64,000 nucleotides of DNA, from NCBI GenBank assembly GCA_963788115.1, contig CAWBFD010000004.1:2046001-2110000 (forward strand), read 5' to 3'. The notes under the pieces were generated by a model. That model saw only the letters and a program-made list of their open reading frames with translations, was not told the origin of the DNA and ran no database searches. How positions within the stretch are numbered: the stretch's first letter is position 1; every line of letters starts with the position of its first letter. Origin of the DNA: CAWBFD01 sp963788115. Lineage in GTDB: Bacteria > Actinomycetota > Thermoleophilia > Solirubrobacterales > 70-9. This document shows, piece after piece, positions 18,804 through 29,153 of the stretch. The translations under genes and the position numbers were made by a program.

Positions 18804-19187
18804 TCAATCCTGGCCGCCGTGACCCTTGCCCGGCCAGAACGCCCACTCCTCGAATGCTGCACAGCGCCCGTCGGCCGCGAAGCGGATGAGCCAGAGGTCT
18901 CGGAACTCGTTGCCGCTGCGGCCGTAGTGCACTTCGAGCTGCACCACGGCTGTGTCGCCGTCGACGGCGACGATGCGGTACTCCATCGTGAAGTCCTCGT
19001 CAGGGCCTTCCCGCTCGCGCTCCCACAGCTCTCCGATTGCGTCGAGGCCGCGCGCGGTTTCCTCGTAGGGATCCATTGCATAGGTCGCGTCGTCGGTGAA
19101 CAGCGCCCGCAGCGCGTCGGTGCCGGTCGTGCGCCACGCGCGTTCGTAGCCGTTGACCCAAGTGGTGACGGCATCCCGGTCGACCAT
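18804..19187 (-). CDS. SnoaL/NTF2-like protein
   Basis: A 127-residue single-domain protein of the NTF2-like fold. VTTWVNGYERAWRTTGTDAL and LRALFTDDATYAMDPYEET form the family's N-terminal helix and strand, and AVVQLEVHYGRSGNEFRDLW the later strands. Such proteins act as small isomerases, hydrolases or dimerisation modules; no catalytic role can be assigned. The start ATG overlaps the stop of the upstream acyl-CoA dehydrogenase gene by one base (TGATG), which indicates translational coupling and fixes the start. An in-frame ATG eight codons earlier would overlap more and is less likely. Confidence 0.75.
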   Translation of the reverse strand: MVDRDAVTTWVNGYERAWRTTGTDALRALFTDDATYAMDPYEETARGLDAIGELWEREREGPDEDFTMEYRIVAVDGDTAVVQLEVHYGRSGNEFRDLWLIRFAADGRCAAFEEWAFWPGKGHGGQD

Positions 19188-20372
19188 CAGCTGCGCGGCA
19201 CTTCCGACCACGGGAGGTCGCGGTCGACGCGTGGTTCACCCGGCAAGCCAAGGATGCGTTCGCCGAGGATGTTGCGCATGATCTCCGAAGTCCCGCCCTC
19301 GATCGAGTTGGCACGCGCCCGCAGGAACATCTTGCGCGACGACCCCAGCGGCGCGTCGAGGCCGGCTTCGTCGGGCCGGCGGAACGCGTAGTCGTAGCCG
19401 ACGAGTCCCTTCGGGCCGAGCAGGTCGATGCAGAGCTCGTAGCCGTCCTTGTTGACGGTCGCGAGCTGCGAGCTTGGCGATGGAGCCCTCCGGACCGGGG
19501 TTGCCAACCTGGCGATTCGCGGCGGCCCGCTGGTTCGTGATGCGCAACACCTCGAAGTCGATCCAGAGCCGCGCGATGCGGTCGCGCAGGACGGGGTCGC
19601 TTGATCCTCGCGCTGCGACCACAGGTCGATTGCCTCGGTGATCGCGGTCGCCCGGCGGGTCCCGCTGCTCGTGGCCCCGCCGATCGTCGTGCGCTCGTTC
19701 ATGAGCGTCGTCATGGAGACGCGCCAGCCGTCGCCGACGTCGCCGATGCGGTCGGCGTCCGCGATGCGCACGTCGGTGAGGTACACCTCGTTGAACTCGG
19801 CCTCGCCGGTCATCTGCCGCAACGGCCGCACGTCGACCCCGGGCGCGTGCATGTCGACCATGAAGTACGTGAGGCCCTTGTGCTTCGGGATGTCGGGGTC
19901 GGTGCGGGCGACGAGCATGCCGCGGTCGGCGACGTGCGCCAGCGTGTTCCAGACCTTCTGGCCGTTCACGATCCACTCGTCGCCGTCGCGGATCGCTCGC
20001 GTCGCGAGGCCTGCGAGGTCGGATCCCGCGCCGGGCTCTGAGAAGAGCTGGCACCAGATCTCCTCGCCCGTGAACATCGGCCGCAGCGCGCGGCGGCGCA
20101 GTTCGTCGCTCCCGTGGGTCACGACGGTCGGGCCCGCGAGCGAGAGCCCGAAGAACAACGTGCCGTGCGGCGCCGGCGCGCCGGCCTCGCGCAGGCGCCG
20201 ATCGATGTGGCGCTGCACCGTCGGCGCGAGGCCGAGGCCGCCGAAGCCTTCCGGAAAGTGCACCCATGCGAGGCCCTGGTCGTACTGCGCGCCACGGAAC
20301 TCCACACCGGAGGTGCTCGTGCGGATTGTGGGTGGCGAGCAGATCGTCGATGAGCGCGTCGACGTCGGTCAT
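19187..20372 (-). CDS. acyl-CoA dehydrogenase (frameshifted)
   Basis: An FAD-dependent acyl-CoA dehydrogenase of about 394 residues. YDQGLAWVHFPEGFGGLGLA is the N-terminal helix region, EIWCQLFSEPGAGSDLAGLA the FAD/substrate loop, and GDEWIVNGQKVWNTLAHVA the middle beta-domain. The C-terminus has ARANSIEGGTSEIMRNILGE and ends PWSEVPRS. One frameshift lies near 20310 and two near 19600 and 19480. A close paralogue at 60663-61862 shares the domain order and the same last eight residues. It is followed by the SnoaL-like gene with a one-base overlap, and preceded by an SDR gene ending 10 bases upstream, so SDR, dehydrogenase and SnoaL probably form one operon. Substrate may be a steroid side chain, fatty or aromatic acyl-CoA; this is inference. 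Confidence 0.87.
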
Positions 20373-20382
20373 GCGTACCGCC

Positions 20383-21170
20383 TTACTTCGTCGTCCAGAT
20401 GCCGCCGTCGACCGGGATCACCGCGCCCGTCACGTAGGCGCCGGCCCGGCTCGCGAGGAAGATCGCGGCGCCGGCCATGTCGTCAGGCCGGCCGATGCGT
20501 CCGAGCGGCGACGACTTCGCGATCGAGTCGCCGAAGTTGCGCAGCGTTTCCGCCATCATCTTCGACTCGAACGGGCCGGGCGCGATCGCGTTCACGGTGA
20601 TGTGCTTGCGCCCGAGCTGCGCGGCGAGGTGGCGCGTCAGCTGATGGATCGCGGCCTTGCTCGACGAGTACGCGTACGTCTCCATGATCGGGACTTGGAT
20701 GCCGTCGATCGACCCGATGTTGATGACGCGCGCGGGGTCGTCGGCCGTCGCCGCGGACTCCAGCTGGGGGAGGCAGTGCGCGGGTCAGGAAGAACGGCGC
20801 CTTGACGTTGGTCGAGTACACCTTGTCCCAGGCGCTGTCGGGGTACTCGGCGAGCGGCGCGCCCCACGTTCGCGCCCGCGTTGTTCACGAGGATGTGGAG
20901 CCGCTCGGTGTCCTCGGCGACCCGCGCCGCGAGCGCGTTGCAGTCGGCTTCGGTCGCGACATCGGCAGGGACGCTGATGCACGTGCCGACCTTGCTCAGC
21001 TCGGCCGCGACCTCGTCGCACACCTCGGCCTTGCGGGATGAGATGTAGACCTTGGCCCCGGCCTCCACGAAGCCGCGGGCGATCATGAGGCCGATGCCCC
21101 GGCTGCCGCCGGTGACGAGGGCGACCTTGCCCTCGATGGAGAACAGACCCTGCGCATCAGTTGCCGACAT
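20383..21170 (-). CDS. SDR family oxidoreductase (frameshifted)
   Basis: A classical short-chain dehydrogenase/reductase of about 262 residues. VALVTGGSRGIGLMIARGFV contains the TGxxxGIG cofactor motif, ILVNNAGAN the structural NNAG, and YAYSSSKAAIHQLTRHLAAQ the catalytic YxxxK. ITVNAIAPGPFESKM and VTGAVIPVDGGIW complete the fold. Two frameshifts, near 20870 and 20775, interrupt the middle. The ATG at 21170 is preferred over one 57 bases upstream because a TANNNT box lies eight bases before it. It heads a probable operon with the acyl-CoA dehydrogenase and SnoaL-like genes, consistent with oxidation of an acyl-CoA or alcohol intermediate. Confidence 0.85.
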
Positions 21171-21178
21171 GGTCCCGC

Positions 21179-21184
21179 ACCCTA
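21179..21184 (-). promoter_or_regulatory. -10 box for SDR operon (leaderless start)
   Basis: On the minus strand TAGGGT lies eight bases before the SDR ATG at 21170. It supports this ATG as the start of both transcript and protein. Confidence 0.45.
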
Positions 21185-21237
21185 GAACCTCGGGGTTCAT
21201 CGGGTCTTGGTCCGGTGACCGGGACAATATCGGCCGA

Positions 21238-24200
21238 TCAGGCGCGAAGCGTCAGGCCCCGGTACCCGTCGGCGAAGCCCGCATCACGCAGCGCGGGCGC
21301 GGCGGGGGAGGTGCGGGCCGGTTGATCGTCGATGCGCTCGACCTGAAGCCGCGCGATGCGGCCTTCCTTGTGCGCCTCGACGAGCGCGGCTGCCCATATT
21401 TCCGGTGCCGCTCGGCCGAACGTGACGATCGACTTCCCGCTGCGCTCGACGTACGCGGTGAGGTCGCCGTCGACCAACACCACGTGCGCGCCCGCGGCAC
21501 GCGCCGGGCGGCCGGCGTAATGACTGGTCGACTTCGGGCTCCGCTCCCCTCCGGTCGCTGCGCCCTGCGTCTTCCTTTCCGGCCAGCCCAGCGCGGCACC
21601 GTACGGCTGGGCCGGGTCGGTGGCCGCGAGCACGACCGCGTGCGGTTCGTCGGTCGCGATCGTGCGGTACGCGCGGACCCGGTCGACCGCGCCCGGGAGT
21701 GCGAACTGCGCGGCGCCGAGGCCGGCGACGAACCAGCCGCGCCGGGCCCGGCCCGACTCCTCGAGCGCGCGCAGCACTGGATACACCGCGGCGAACCCGC
21801 CCGCGACGCCTTCCGCCCGCACGCCTTCCCGGGTGACGACGCCGTGGCGCTCGAGCAGCTGGAGCGCCTGCGCGTGGGCGATCTCGGTCGGAGTGGGTGC
21901 CGGTTCGAGCAGTGGCGCGACGAGCGACCACCGCCCTGCGCCCGCGGGCGGGCCGAGGCGCGGTGAGGCGAGCCAGATGCGGTTTGGCCCGCGCCGAGGC
22001 CGAACGTCGCACCGCGCGGCGCGGCACCCGCAGCGGACCGAAGGTGTCGTTGGTGACTTCGCCGGCCCACACGAGATCCCAGAGTGCTGCGAGCACGATC
22101 GTGTCGTCGGCGGTGCCCGCCGCGGCGACGAGGTCGGGCCAGAACGACGCGCCGGCATGCGCGAGCCGGGTTCGCAGCGCGTCGTGGACCGACTCGGCCG
22201 GGCGTCCGTCGTCGATCGGTGCCGGCGCGAGCAGCCGCACGCGGTCGCGGAAGTAGATGCGCACGCGGCCGTCGTCGGCGCCGAGCGGCCCGGCGCCGAC
22301 CCACACGATCTCGCCGGCCGCGCACAACTCGTCGAGCATGCCGGCGCGGTAGCCCTCGACGCGTGCCGGCAACACGTCGCGTTCGAGCACCGACGCGGGG
22401 ATGGCGACGCCTTGGAGCTGTTCGAGGGTTTCGACGAGCGCGTCGAGCCCGCGCCGGCCGCGGCCGACGCCCTGCCACGCGGGCAAGAAGCGCGCGAACG
22501 TCGCCGCGTCGACGGGTTCGATCTCGTGGCGCAGCGCGGCGAGCGACCGCCGGCGCAGAACTCGGAGCACGTTCGTGTCGCACCATTCGCGTTCCATGCC
22601 GCCGGGGCGGAACTCGCCGTGCACGACGCGGCCGTCGGCTTCGAGCGCACCGAGCGCTTCGCGTACGCGCTCCGTCGTGACAGCCGAACCGACCGGCGAT
22701 CTCGTCGATGGTGAACGGTCCGTGGGTACGCGCGTAGCGCCCAACGAGATCGTCGAGGGGTCGAGCGACGGGATCGGTGAACGCGGTCGGGAGCCCGGCC
22801 GGGACTGCGATGCCGAGCGCGTCGCGCAACCGCGCCGCGTCTTCCGCGGCCGCGTAGCGCTCGCCGGCCCGCATCACGCGCCGTTGCGGGATCGCGCGCG
22901 TCGAGCCACGGCGTGCGGATCGGAGGCGCAGCGGGCGCGCAGCTCGTCGAAATCGAGCGGGCCGAGATCGGCGAGCAGGTCGTGCAAGTCGTCGGCGTTG
23001 CGTGCGTGACGTGCCGGCACCAGGCGTTGGAGCTCGAGCTCGAGCGTCGCGAGCACGGCGGGATCGAGCAGCTCGCGCAGCTCTTCGGCGCCGAGCAGGT
23101 CGCGCAACAGATCGCGGTCGAGTGCAAGCGCGGCCGCGCGGCGCTCGGCGAGCGGCGCATCGCCCTCGTACATGTAGACGGCGATCCACCCGAACAGGAG
23201 GCTCTGCGCGAACGGCGACGCGCGCTTGGTCTCGACGGGAACGACGCGGATCTTGCGGGATCGGACGTCGGCCAGCACCTCGCGCAACGCGGGGAGGTCG
23301 AAGACGTCGCGCAAGCACTCGCGCGTCGTCTCGAGGAGCATCGGGAACGACGGGTAGTCGGACGCGACCTCCAGCAGGTCGGCCGCGCGCTGGCGCTGCT
23401 GCCACAACGGTGTGCGCTCGCCGGGCCGGCGACGAGGGATGAGCAGGGCTCGGGCCGCGTTCTCGCGAAAGCGCGACGCGAAGAGCGACGTGCTCGGCAA
23501 CCGCTCGACGACGAGCTCCTCGACCTCGTCGGGATCGAACAGCAACAGCTCGAACGGCAGGTCGTCGATTGCTTCGGGGAGTCGCAGGATGATTCCGTCG
23601 TCGGACCACAGCACCTGTACCGGCATCTCCGCACGCGCGAGTCGTTCTTCGAGCGCGAGCGCCCACGGCGCGTGCACGCGCGAACCGAACGGCGTGAGGA
23701 TGCAGACACGCCAGTCGCCGATCTCGTCAGGGAAGCGTTCGACCACGATCGTGCGGTCGTCGGGGACCGCGCCGGTCGACGCAGACTGCTCCTCGAGGTA
23801 GCGCCGAAGGTTCGACGCCGCGCTCGCGTCGAGCCCGTCGCCGTGCAGCGCGGCTTCGGCTGCGGCGGGATCGTGGTCGCGCAGCTCTCGGACGATGCGC
23901 GCCGAGCGCGCGCCCGAGCTCGAGCGGCCGCCCGGGCTTGTCGCCCCGCCAGAAGGGTGTCTTGCCGGGTTCGCCGGGTGCCGGCGTGACCACGACGCGG
24001 TCGTAGCGTGATCTCCTCGATGCGCCACGTACTCGCGCCGAGCACGAAGGTCTCGCCCGCCGCGGCTCTCGTAGACCATCTCCTCGTCGAGCTCGCCGAC
24101 GCGCACGCCGTCGGGGAGGAAGACGCCGAACAGCCCGCGATCGGGGATGGTGCCGCCACTCGTGATCGCGACGCGTTGTGCTCCCTCGCGCGCGCGTACC

Positions 24201-25726
24201 CGATCTTGGACGCGATCCCACACGATCGCGCGGCCGCAACCCGGCGAAGCGATCGGACGGATAGCGGCCCGCGAGCATGTCGAGCACCTCGCGGAACACG
24301 TCGTCGGAGAGCTCGGCGAAGTTGGCGCACCGCCGGATGAGCGCCAGCAGCGAGTCGACGTCCCACTCGTCGACGGCGACCGCAGCGACGATCTGTTGCG
24401 CGAGCACGTCGATCGGATTGCGCGGGTAGCGCATCTCCTCGACGAGGCCGGCTTGCATCCGGCGCACGACGGCCGTGGCTTCGAGGAGGTCGCCGCGGTA
24501 CTTCGGGAAGATCTTGCCGCGTGCTCGGTTCGCCAACCTGGTGGCCGGCGCGCCCGACACGCTGCATGCCGCGCGCGACCGATCCCGGCGACTCGACGAG
24601 CACGACGAGGTCGACGCTGCCCATGTCGATGCCGAGCTCGAGGCTGCTCGTGGCGACGATCGCGCGCAGCCGCCCTTCCTTCAGGTCGGACTCGATGATC
24701 AGGCGTTGCTCGCGCGACAGCGACCCGTGGTGCGCGCGCACGAGTTCCTCGCCTGCGAGGTCGTTCAGGTGCTGCGGCGAGGCGTTCGGCCGTGCGGCGC
24801 GCGTTGCAGAAGATGAGGGTCGTGTGGTGAGCGCGGATCAGCTCGAGCGAGCCGCGGATGGAGATGCGGCCAGATGCTCGCCCGCGGTTCGCTCGTCAGA
24901 TCGATCGGACCCGTGATCGGACCGTCGAGCGGCACCGGCGACGGGTTTGCCTGTAGCTCGGCCATGTCGTCGACGGGGACGATCGACCTCGAGGTCGAGG
25001 ACCTTTCGCGAGCCGGCGTCGACGATCGTCACCGGGCGCGCACCGTTTGCGTCGAACCCACCGAGGAAGCGGGCGATCTCGTCGAGCGGCCGCTGCGTCG
25101 CCGACAGGCCGATGCGCTGCGGTTGCTTCTCGGTGAGCGCTTCGAGGCGTTCGAGGCTCAGCATCAAGTGCGCGCCGCGCTTGGTGGGCGCCATCGCGTG
25201 GATCTCGTCGATGATGACGTACTCGACCGACCGCGAGCGTTTCGCGCGCTCGCGACGTGAGCATCAGGTAGAGCGACTCGGGCGTCGTGATCAGGATGTC
25301 GGGCGGGGTCCGGACGAGCGCCTGGCGTTCCTTGCCCGGCGTGTCGCCCGATCCGCATGCCGACCGTCGGCGCACGCGAGTGGCACGCCGAGCCGCTCGG
25401 CCGCGAGCGCGATCCCGGCGAGCGGCGCCCGCAGGTTCTTCTCGACGTCGACGGCAAGCGCGCGCAACGGCGAGACGTACAGCACGCGGCAGCGCTTTGC
25501 CTTCTCCGGCTCCGGGGTCGCCGCGAGCCGGTCGATGGCCCACAGGAACGCGGCGAGCGTCTTGCCCGAACCCGTCGGCGCGAGGATCAGCGTGTGCGTC
25601 GCCGTCGGCGATCGCGGGCCAGCCCTCGGCCTGCGCGGCGGTGGGCGCGGCGAAGCTGGTCTCGAACCAGGCGCGGACGGGTGCCGAGAAGCGGTCGAGA
25701 GGCCCACTGCTCCGTGCTCGGGACAT
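21238..25726 (-). CDS. lhr: Lhr-type ATP-dependent DNA helicase (frameshifted)
   Basis: A superfamily 2 helicase of about 1,495 residues, the full length of bacterial Lhr, a 3'-5' helicase linked to DNA repair. Motif I is LILAPTGSGKTLAAFLWAID; ILITTPESLYLMLTS is motif Ib; MAPTKRGAHLMLSLERLE and RIGLSATQRPLDEIARFLGG are motifs II-III. RAIVATSSLELGIDMGSVDL and VARGMQRVGRAGHQVG are motifs V-VI. The large C-terminal part has the Lhr winged-helix and beta-barrel segments (SVLERDVLPARVEGYRAGML, FWPDLVAAAGTADDTIVLAA). About ten frameshifts are spread through it. A TANNNT box seven bases before the ATG at 25726 supports that start over the TTG three codons upstream. Confidence 0.92.
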
Positions 25727-25733
25727 GAGGTCC

Positions 25734-25739
25734 AACCTA
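25734..25739 (-). promoter_or_regulatory. -10 box for lhr (leaderless start)
   Basis: On the minus strand TAGGTT lies seven bases before the lhr ATG at 25726. The same box and spacing precede the enoyl-CoA hydratase at 55366. Confidence 0.5.
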
Positions 25740-25810
25740 CCGCCGAACCTTGACAGCCCAGGTCAGGGATTTCGGCGCCGGCCGTCCGGTAGGAATAACG
25801 TTTCGGCCAG

Positions 25811-26200
25811 ATGGCTACCACCCTCCCGGCCCCCGTCGTCCGTTCGGAAGCCGATCGGCGTATGCGCGTCCTGCTGCGCATCCCCGACCTCGCCCCGGGT
25901 GTGACGCCGGCGTCGGCGGAGAACGCGTTCAGCAAGTCGATCCTCATCTCCGCGACCCGGTGCTTGCTCACATACGTCCTGCTGCCGCTCCTCGGGCCCC
26001 TCCTCAACTTCTCGGGCGCGGTTGGCCCCGTGCTCGGCATCGCGCTCGGCATCGTGTCGATGGTCGCGATCGTCTATTCGATGCGCAGGTTCTTCGCGGC
26101 CGACCACAAGTTCCGCTGGAAGTACACCGCCATCGGCGGCGCCATCCTCGTGCTGCTCGTCGCGCAGATGGTGATCGACATTGTCGACCTCGTCAGCTGA
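25811..26200 (+). CDS. small membrane protein, unknown function
   Basis: An intact 129-residue protein with three predicted membrane helices in the C-terminal two thirds (ILISATRCLLTYVLLPLLGP, VGPVLGIALGIVSMVAIVYS, AIGGAILVLLVAQMVIDIVD). The cytosolic N-terminus is about 45 residues. I do not recognise the family. It overlaps the start of the next membrane-protein gene by about 20 bases, so both are probably co-expressed. It is divergent from lhr, with 84 bases between the start codons. Confidence 0.65.
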   Translation: MATTLPAPVVRSEADRRMRVLLRIPDLAPGVTPASAENAFSKSILISATRCLLTYVLLPLLGPLLNFSGAVGPVLGIALGIVSMVAIVYSMRRFFAADHKFRWKYTAIGGAILVLLVAQMVIDIVDLVS

Positions 26201-26672
26201 CCAGAGCGGCCCCTCGCCGAAGGCCCGCGGAGCGGCGGGGCCCGAGCGGCCCTCTGAGCGGGAAGCAACGACCACGCGCGGCGCTCGGCGCTTGTTGTGG
26301 TTCTGCGCGGGATGGGTTGCCGTCGCCGTCGGCGCGATCGGTGTGATCATCCCCGGACTGCCGACGACGGTGTTCTTCATCATCGCCGCGTCGTGCTTTG
26401 CGAAATCCAGCCCGCGGTTCGAACAGTGGGTGCTCGACTTGCCACGCGTCGGACCAATGGTGCGCGACTACCGCGCCGGACTCGGTATGCCGCGCAAGGC
26501 GAAGGTGTGGGCCATCGCAACGATGGTGGTCTTTGCGGCGCTCGGCGTGCTTCTCGCCGTGGAGCACTGGGCGATCATCGCGGCGATTGCGTTGCTCGTC
26601 GCGATCGGCGCCGCCTACATCGTGTTCCGCGTCCCGACGCGCGAAAGCGTTCTCGCGGCGCGCGGACCGTAG
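26181..26672 (+). CDS. YbaN/DUF454 family membrane protein
   Basis: About 163 residues from a TTG start. The family core is clear: LLWFCAGWVAVAVGAIGVII followed by PGLPTTVFFIIAASCFAKSS, then FEQWVLDLPRVGPMVRDYRA, and two further helices at the end. DUF454 proteins have three to four membrane helices; a general function is not known, though some lie near haem or iron genes. The first 35 residues are poorly conserved and cross a copy of the GC-rich intergenic repeat, so the true start may be the TTG inside RLLWF. It overlaps the preceding membrane-protein gene and is followed by the cobalamin riboswitch. Confidence 0.72.
   Translation: MSTSSADQSGPSPKARGAAGPERPSEREATTTRGARRLLWFCAGWVAVAVGAIGVIIPGLPTTVFFIIAASCFAKSSPRFEQWVLDLPRVGPMVRDYRAGLGMPRKAKVWAIATMVVFAALGVLLAVEHWAIIAAIALLVAIGAAYIVFRVPTRESVLAARGP
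26237..26252. repeat. GC-rich intergenic repeat, partial copy 3
   Basis: GGGGCCCGAGCGGCC matches the core of the repeats at 713-747 and 5154-5191. Here it falls inside the doubtful N-terminus of the DUF454 frame, which suggests the coding region starts after it. Confidence 0.35.
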
Positions 26673-26694
26673 CCCTCACGGCCGCCGTCCTGCT

Positions 26695-26850
26695 ACGGTC
26701 TGCGGGCTACAACAAAACGCTCTCGGGCGGGGGAAGCCGGTCGAATTCCGGCGCTGACCCGCAACCGTAGGCCGCCGGTGCAACGTGCACCTCGGCGGCG
26801 AGCCGGAATACCCGTGCGAGAGCGCAGAGGCTCCACACAAACCGTCGCGG
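26695..26850 (+). ncRNA. cobalamin (adenosylcobalamin-type) riboswitch
   Basis: The conserved core is present in order: GGGGAAGCCGGTCGAATTCC, GCTGACCCGCAACCGTAGG and the B12 box GCGAGCCGGAATACC. GCTCTCG (26719-26725) pairs with CGAGAGC (26817-26823) to close the central junction. The element ends about 100 bases before the ATG of the transcobalamin-like gene, with a strong hairpin at 26873-26907 between them that may be the expression platform. Cobalamin riboswitches normally switch off uptake or synthesis genes when the vitamin is plentiful, so this points to cobalamin or a precursor as the cargo of the downstream locus. Confidence 0.9.
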
Positions 26851-26872
26851 TCTGCGGAACGGGAGCCCGAGT

Positions 26873-26907
26873 GCACCGACACTCTCCCCATGGGACGACG
26901 TCGGTGC
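26873..26907 (+). promoter_or_regulatory. hairpin after riboswitch, possible expression platform
   Basis: GCACCGAC (26873-26880) pairs perfectly with GTCGGTGC (26900-26907). No T-run follows, so it is not an intrinsic terminator. It lies 47 bases before the start codon and could set access to the GAGAGG ribosome site just upstream of the ATG, which would mean translational control. Confidence 0.45.
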
Positions 26908-26953
26908 GGCCCGGGTGCGCGCGCTGCCAGACCCGTACCCGAGAGGGCAACTC

Positions 26954-29153
26954 ATGTCTATCTTCCGCTCCCGCCGACGGGTCTTCGGCGCGACGCTCGC
27001 CACGCTCCTCGTCGCTTCGTTCGTTTCGTTCACGACGCTCGCCGATCCGGCGTCCGCCGCTTTCGCTGAGGGTCCGTGCACGGCGACCGAAGGGGTGACG
27101 GTGGTCGTCGACTTCGGTGCGTTCGGCGGTGAGCCGGTGGCGCGCTGTGCGTTGGGTCCGCAGGCGACGGGGATGGCCGCGTTGCAAGCCGCGTTCACGA
27201 CGTCGTGGGTTCCTGGGTTCGAGGGCACGGGGGTGTGCACGGTTGACGGGTTCCCGAGCGACGGGTTCCCGACGTGTTGGGAGGGTGGCTTCTGGGCGTA
27301 CTGGCATCCGGACGGTGATGCGTGGGGGTTCGCGCCGACGGGTGCGCATCTCTCGCAGCCGGCGCCGGGTGCCGTGGAGGGATGGTCGTTCGGGTTCGCC
27401 CCGGACTTCAACGCGCTCGTACCGTCGATCGGCCCCGCGTTCGAGCAGACGTTCGCCGAGGGTCCGTGCACGGCGACCGAAGGGGTGACAGTGGTGGTCG
27501 ACTTCGGAGCGTTCGGCGGTCGAGCCGGTGGCGCGCTGTGCGTTGGGTCCGCAGGCGACGGGGATGGCCGCGTTGCAAGCCGCGTTCACGACGTCGTGGG
27601 TTCCTGGGTTCGAGGGCACCGGGGTGTGCACGGTTGACGGGTTCCCGAGCGACGGGTTCCCGACGTGTTGGGAGGGTGGCTTCTGGGCGTACTGGCATCC
27701 GGACGGTGATGCGTGGGGGTTCGCGCCGACGGGTGCACATCTCTCGCAGCCGGCGCCGGGTGCCGTGGAGGGATGGTCGTTCGGGTTCGCCCCGGACTTC
27801 AACGCGCTCGTACCGTCGATCGGGCCCGCGTTCGTGCCCAGCGAAACGACGACGACCACGGTTCCGACCAACCCGACCGGTCCCGGTGCCGGCGCTGCGG
27901 CCGCGGCGGCATGGTTGGACGGCGAACTGGCGGGTGGGTTCATCCCCGGCTTCCTCGGCACGGCTGATTGGGGGCTCACCGCGGACGCGGTGCTCGCGCT
28001 CGCGGCGGCCGGGATGGGCGACTGCGCCGAACGCGCAGCTCGCGACGCAAACACTCGTCGACAACATCGCGAGCTTCGCGACATTCGACGACTTCGCTCT
28101 GCCAGGCGTGCTCCTCGCCGGCCCGCTGGCGAAGCTGCTGCTCGTCCTCGCGGTGCAGGGTGAGGACGTGAACGACGTCGGCGGCTGGGACGTCGAAGCG
28201 GAGCTCCGCGACGTGATGCTGTCCGACGGGCACTTCGCCGACGACAACCCCTTCGACGCGGACCTCAGCAACTCGTTCGGCCAATCGATCGCGATCCTCG
28301 GGCTCGACCGGACGCCCGGCGGCGTACCGGCCGCAAGCGATCCAGTTCATGCTGGCGCAGCAGTGCCCCGATGGCGGTTTCCGGCTCTTCTACGTCGTGC
28401 CCGGTTCGGGTTGTGCGTCCGACTCGGAGGCCACGGGCCTCGCGGTACAGGCGTTGCTCGTTGTCGACCGCACGCCGGCCGTCAACGACGCGCTGCTCGC
28501 CGCGATCGACTGGCTGCTCGCGCGGCAGGACGCGTCCGGCGCGTGGGGCGGGACCGGGCCGACCGCGGCGATCAACACGAACAGCACCGGAATCATCGCG
28601 CCCGCGTTGCGCGCGGCCGGACAGACCGCGGCGGCCGACCTCGCGGCCGCGTACGTGCTCTCGCTCCAGCTCGGCGGTACGGCCGCGGCCGCCGGCCGCG
28701 TTCGCGGTCGCGGCGGTGGTACCGGCTGACGGTGCCATTGCCTACGACAGCGCTGCGTACAACGCCGCGGTCGCACAAGGCGGCATCGACGAGATCGCGC
28801 TCGACCAGTTCCGGCGCACCACCGCCCAGGCGGTGTTCGCGCTCGGTCTCCCGTCGTACGGCGCGATCAACGGGCAGAATCCGGATCCGGTGACGACGAC
28901 GACCATCACCACGACGACGACAACCGTCGCGACGGCGACGTCGACAACGGCGGCTGTGGCCGCACCGACGACACTCGCGGTGGTCGGATCAACGGTCTCG
29001 CCGACGACGGTCGCGGTCGCCGCCGCCATCGATGACAGCGGAGCACTGCCGTTCACGGGTTCGGGCCTCCTGCCGGTGCTCGTGCTCCTCGGTGCCGGAC
29101 TGCTTGCCGCCGGTGCACTCGTTGAGGGAACGCGGCGGCGCGTCGTGCGATGA
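26954..29153 (+). CDS. transcobalamin/intrinsic-factor-like surface protein (frameshifted)
   Basis: About 730 residues. Residues 1-35 form a signal peptide (SRRRVFGATLATLLVASFV, then ASAAFAEG). Two near-identical 130-residue domains follow, each with GVTVVVDFGAFGGEPVARC, WEGGFWAYWHPDGDAWGFA and PAPGAVEGWSFGFAPDFNAL; they match the DUF4430 (transcobalamin-like) fold. Next comes an alpha/alpha-barrel-like region with repeats such as NSFGQSIAILGLDRTPGG, MLAQQCPDGGFRLFYVV and DSEATGLAVQALLVVDRTP, resembling the cobalamin-binding alpha domain of animal transcobalamin and intrinsic factor. A Thr-rich stalk leads to LPFTG, a hydrophobic helix and RRR, a sortase-type tail. Frameshifts are near 27521, 28025, 28330 and 28695; the first is one extra C against the other copy. 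It starts the riboswitch-controlled cluster and probably captures a corrinoid outside the cell. Binding is inferred. Confidence 0.75.
27068..27836 (+). repeat. tandem duplication of a 390-bp beta-domain unit
   Basis: Two copies, from about 27068 and about 27458, are almost identical in DNA over some 378 bases, apart from a few single changes and one extra C in copy 2 near 27521. The period is 390 bases, or 130 codons. The near-identity, including at silent positions, indicates a recent duplication or ongoing gene conversion. Confidence 0.9.

Noticed and set aside
25749..25755. TTGACA on the plus strand as a -35 box for the small membrane protein gene at 25811
   Set aside because: No -10-like hexamer lies 16-19 bases downstream; the next TA-rich stretch is about 35 bases away.
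26915..27637. Treating the two beta-domain copies as separate genes
   Set aside because: The apparent break is one extra C in copy 2 relative to copy 1; correcting it gives one continuous protein with one signal peptide.
1..29000. Reading the frameshifted genes as pseudogenes or programmed frameshifts
   Set aside because: Essential and conserved genes are hit alike, shifts are single bases without slippery sites, and motifs on both sides are intact; sequence error is the simpler explanation.
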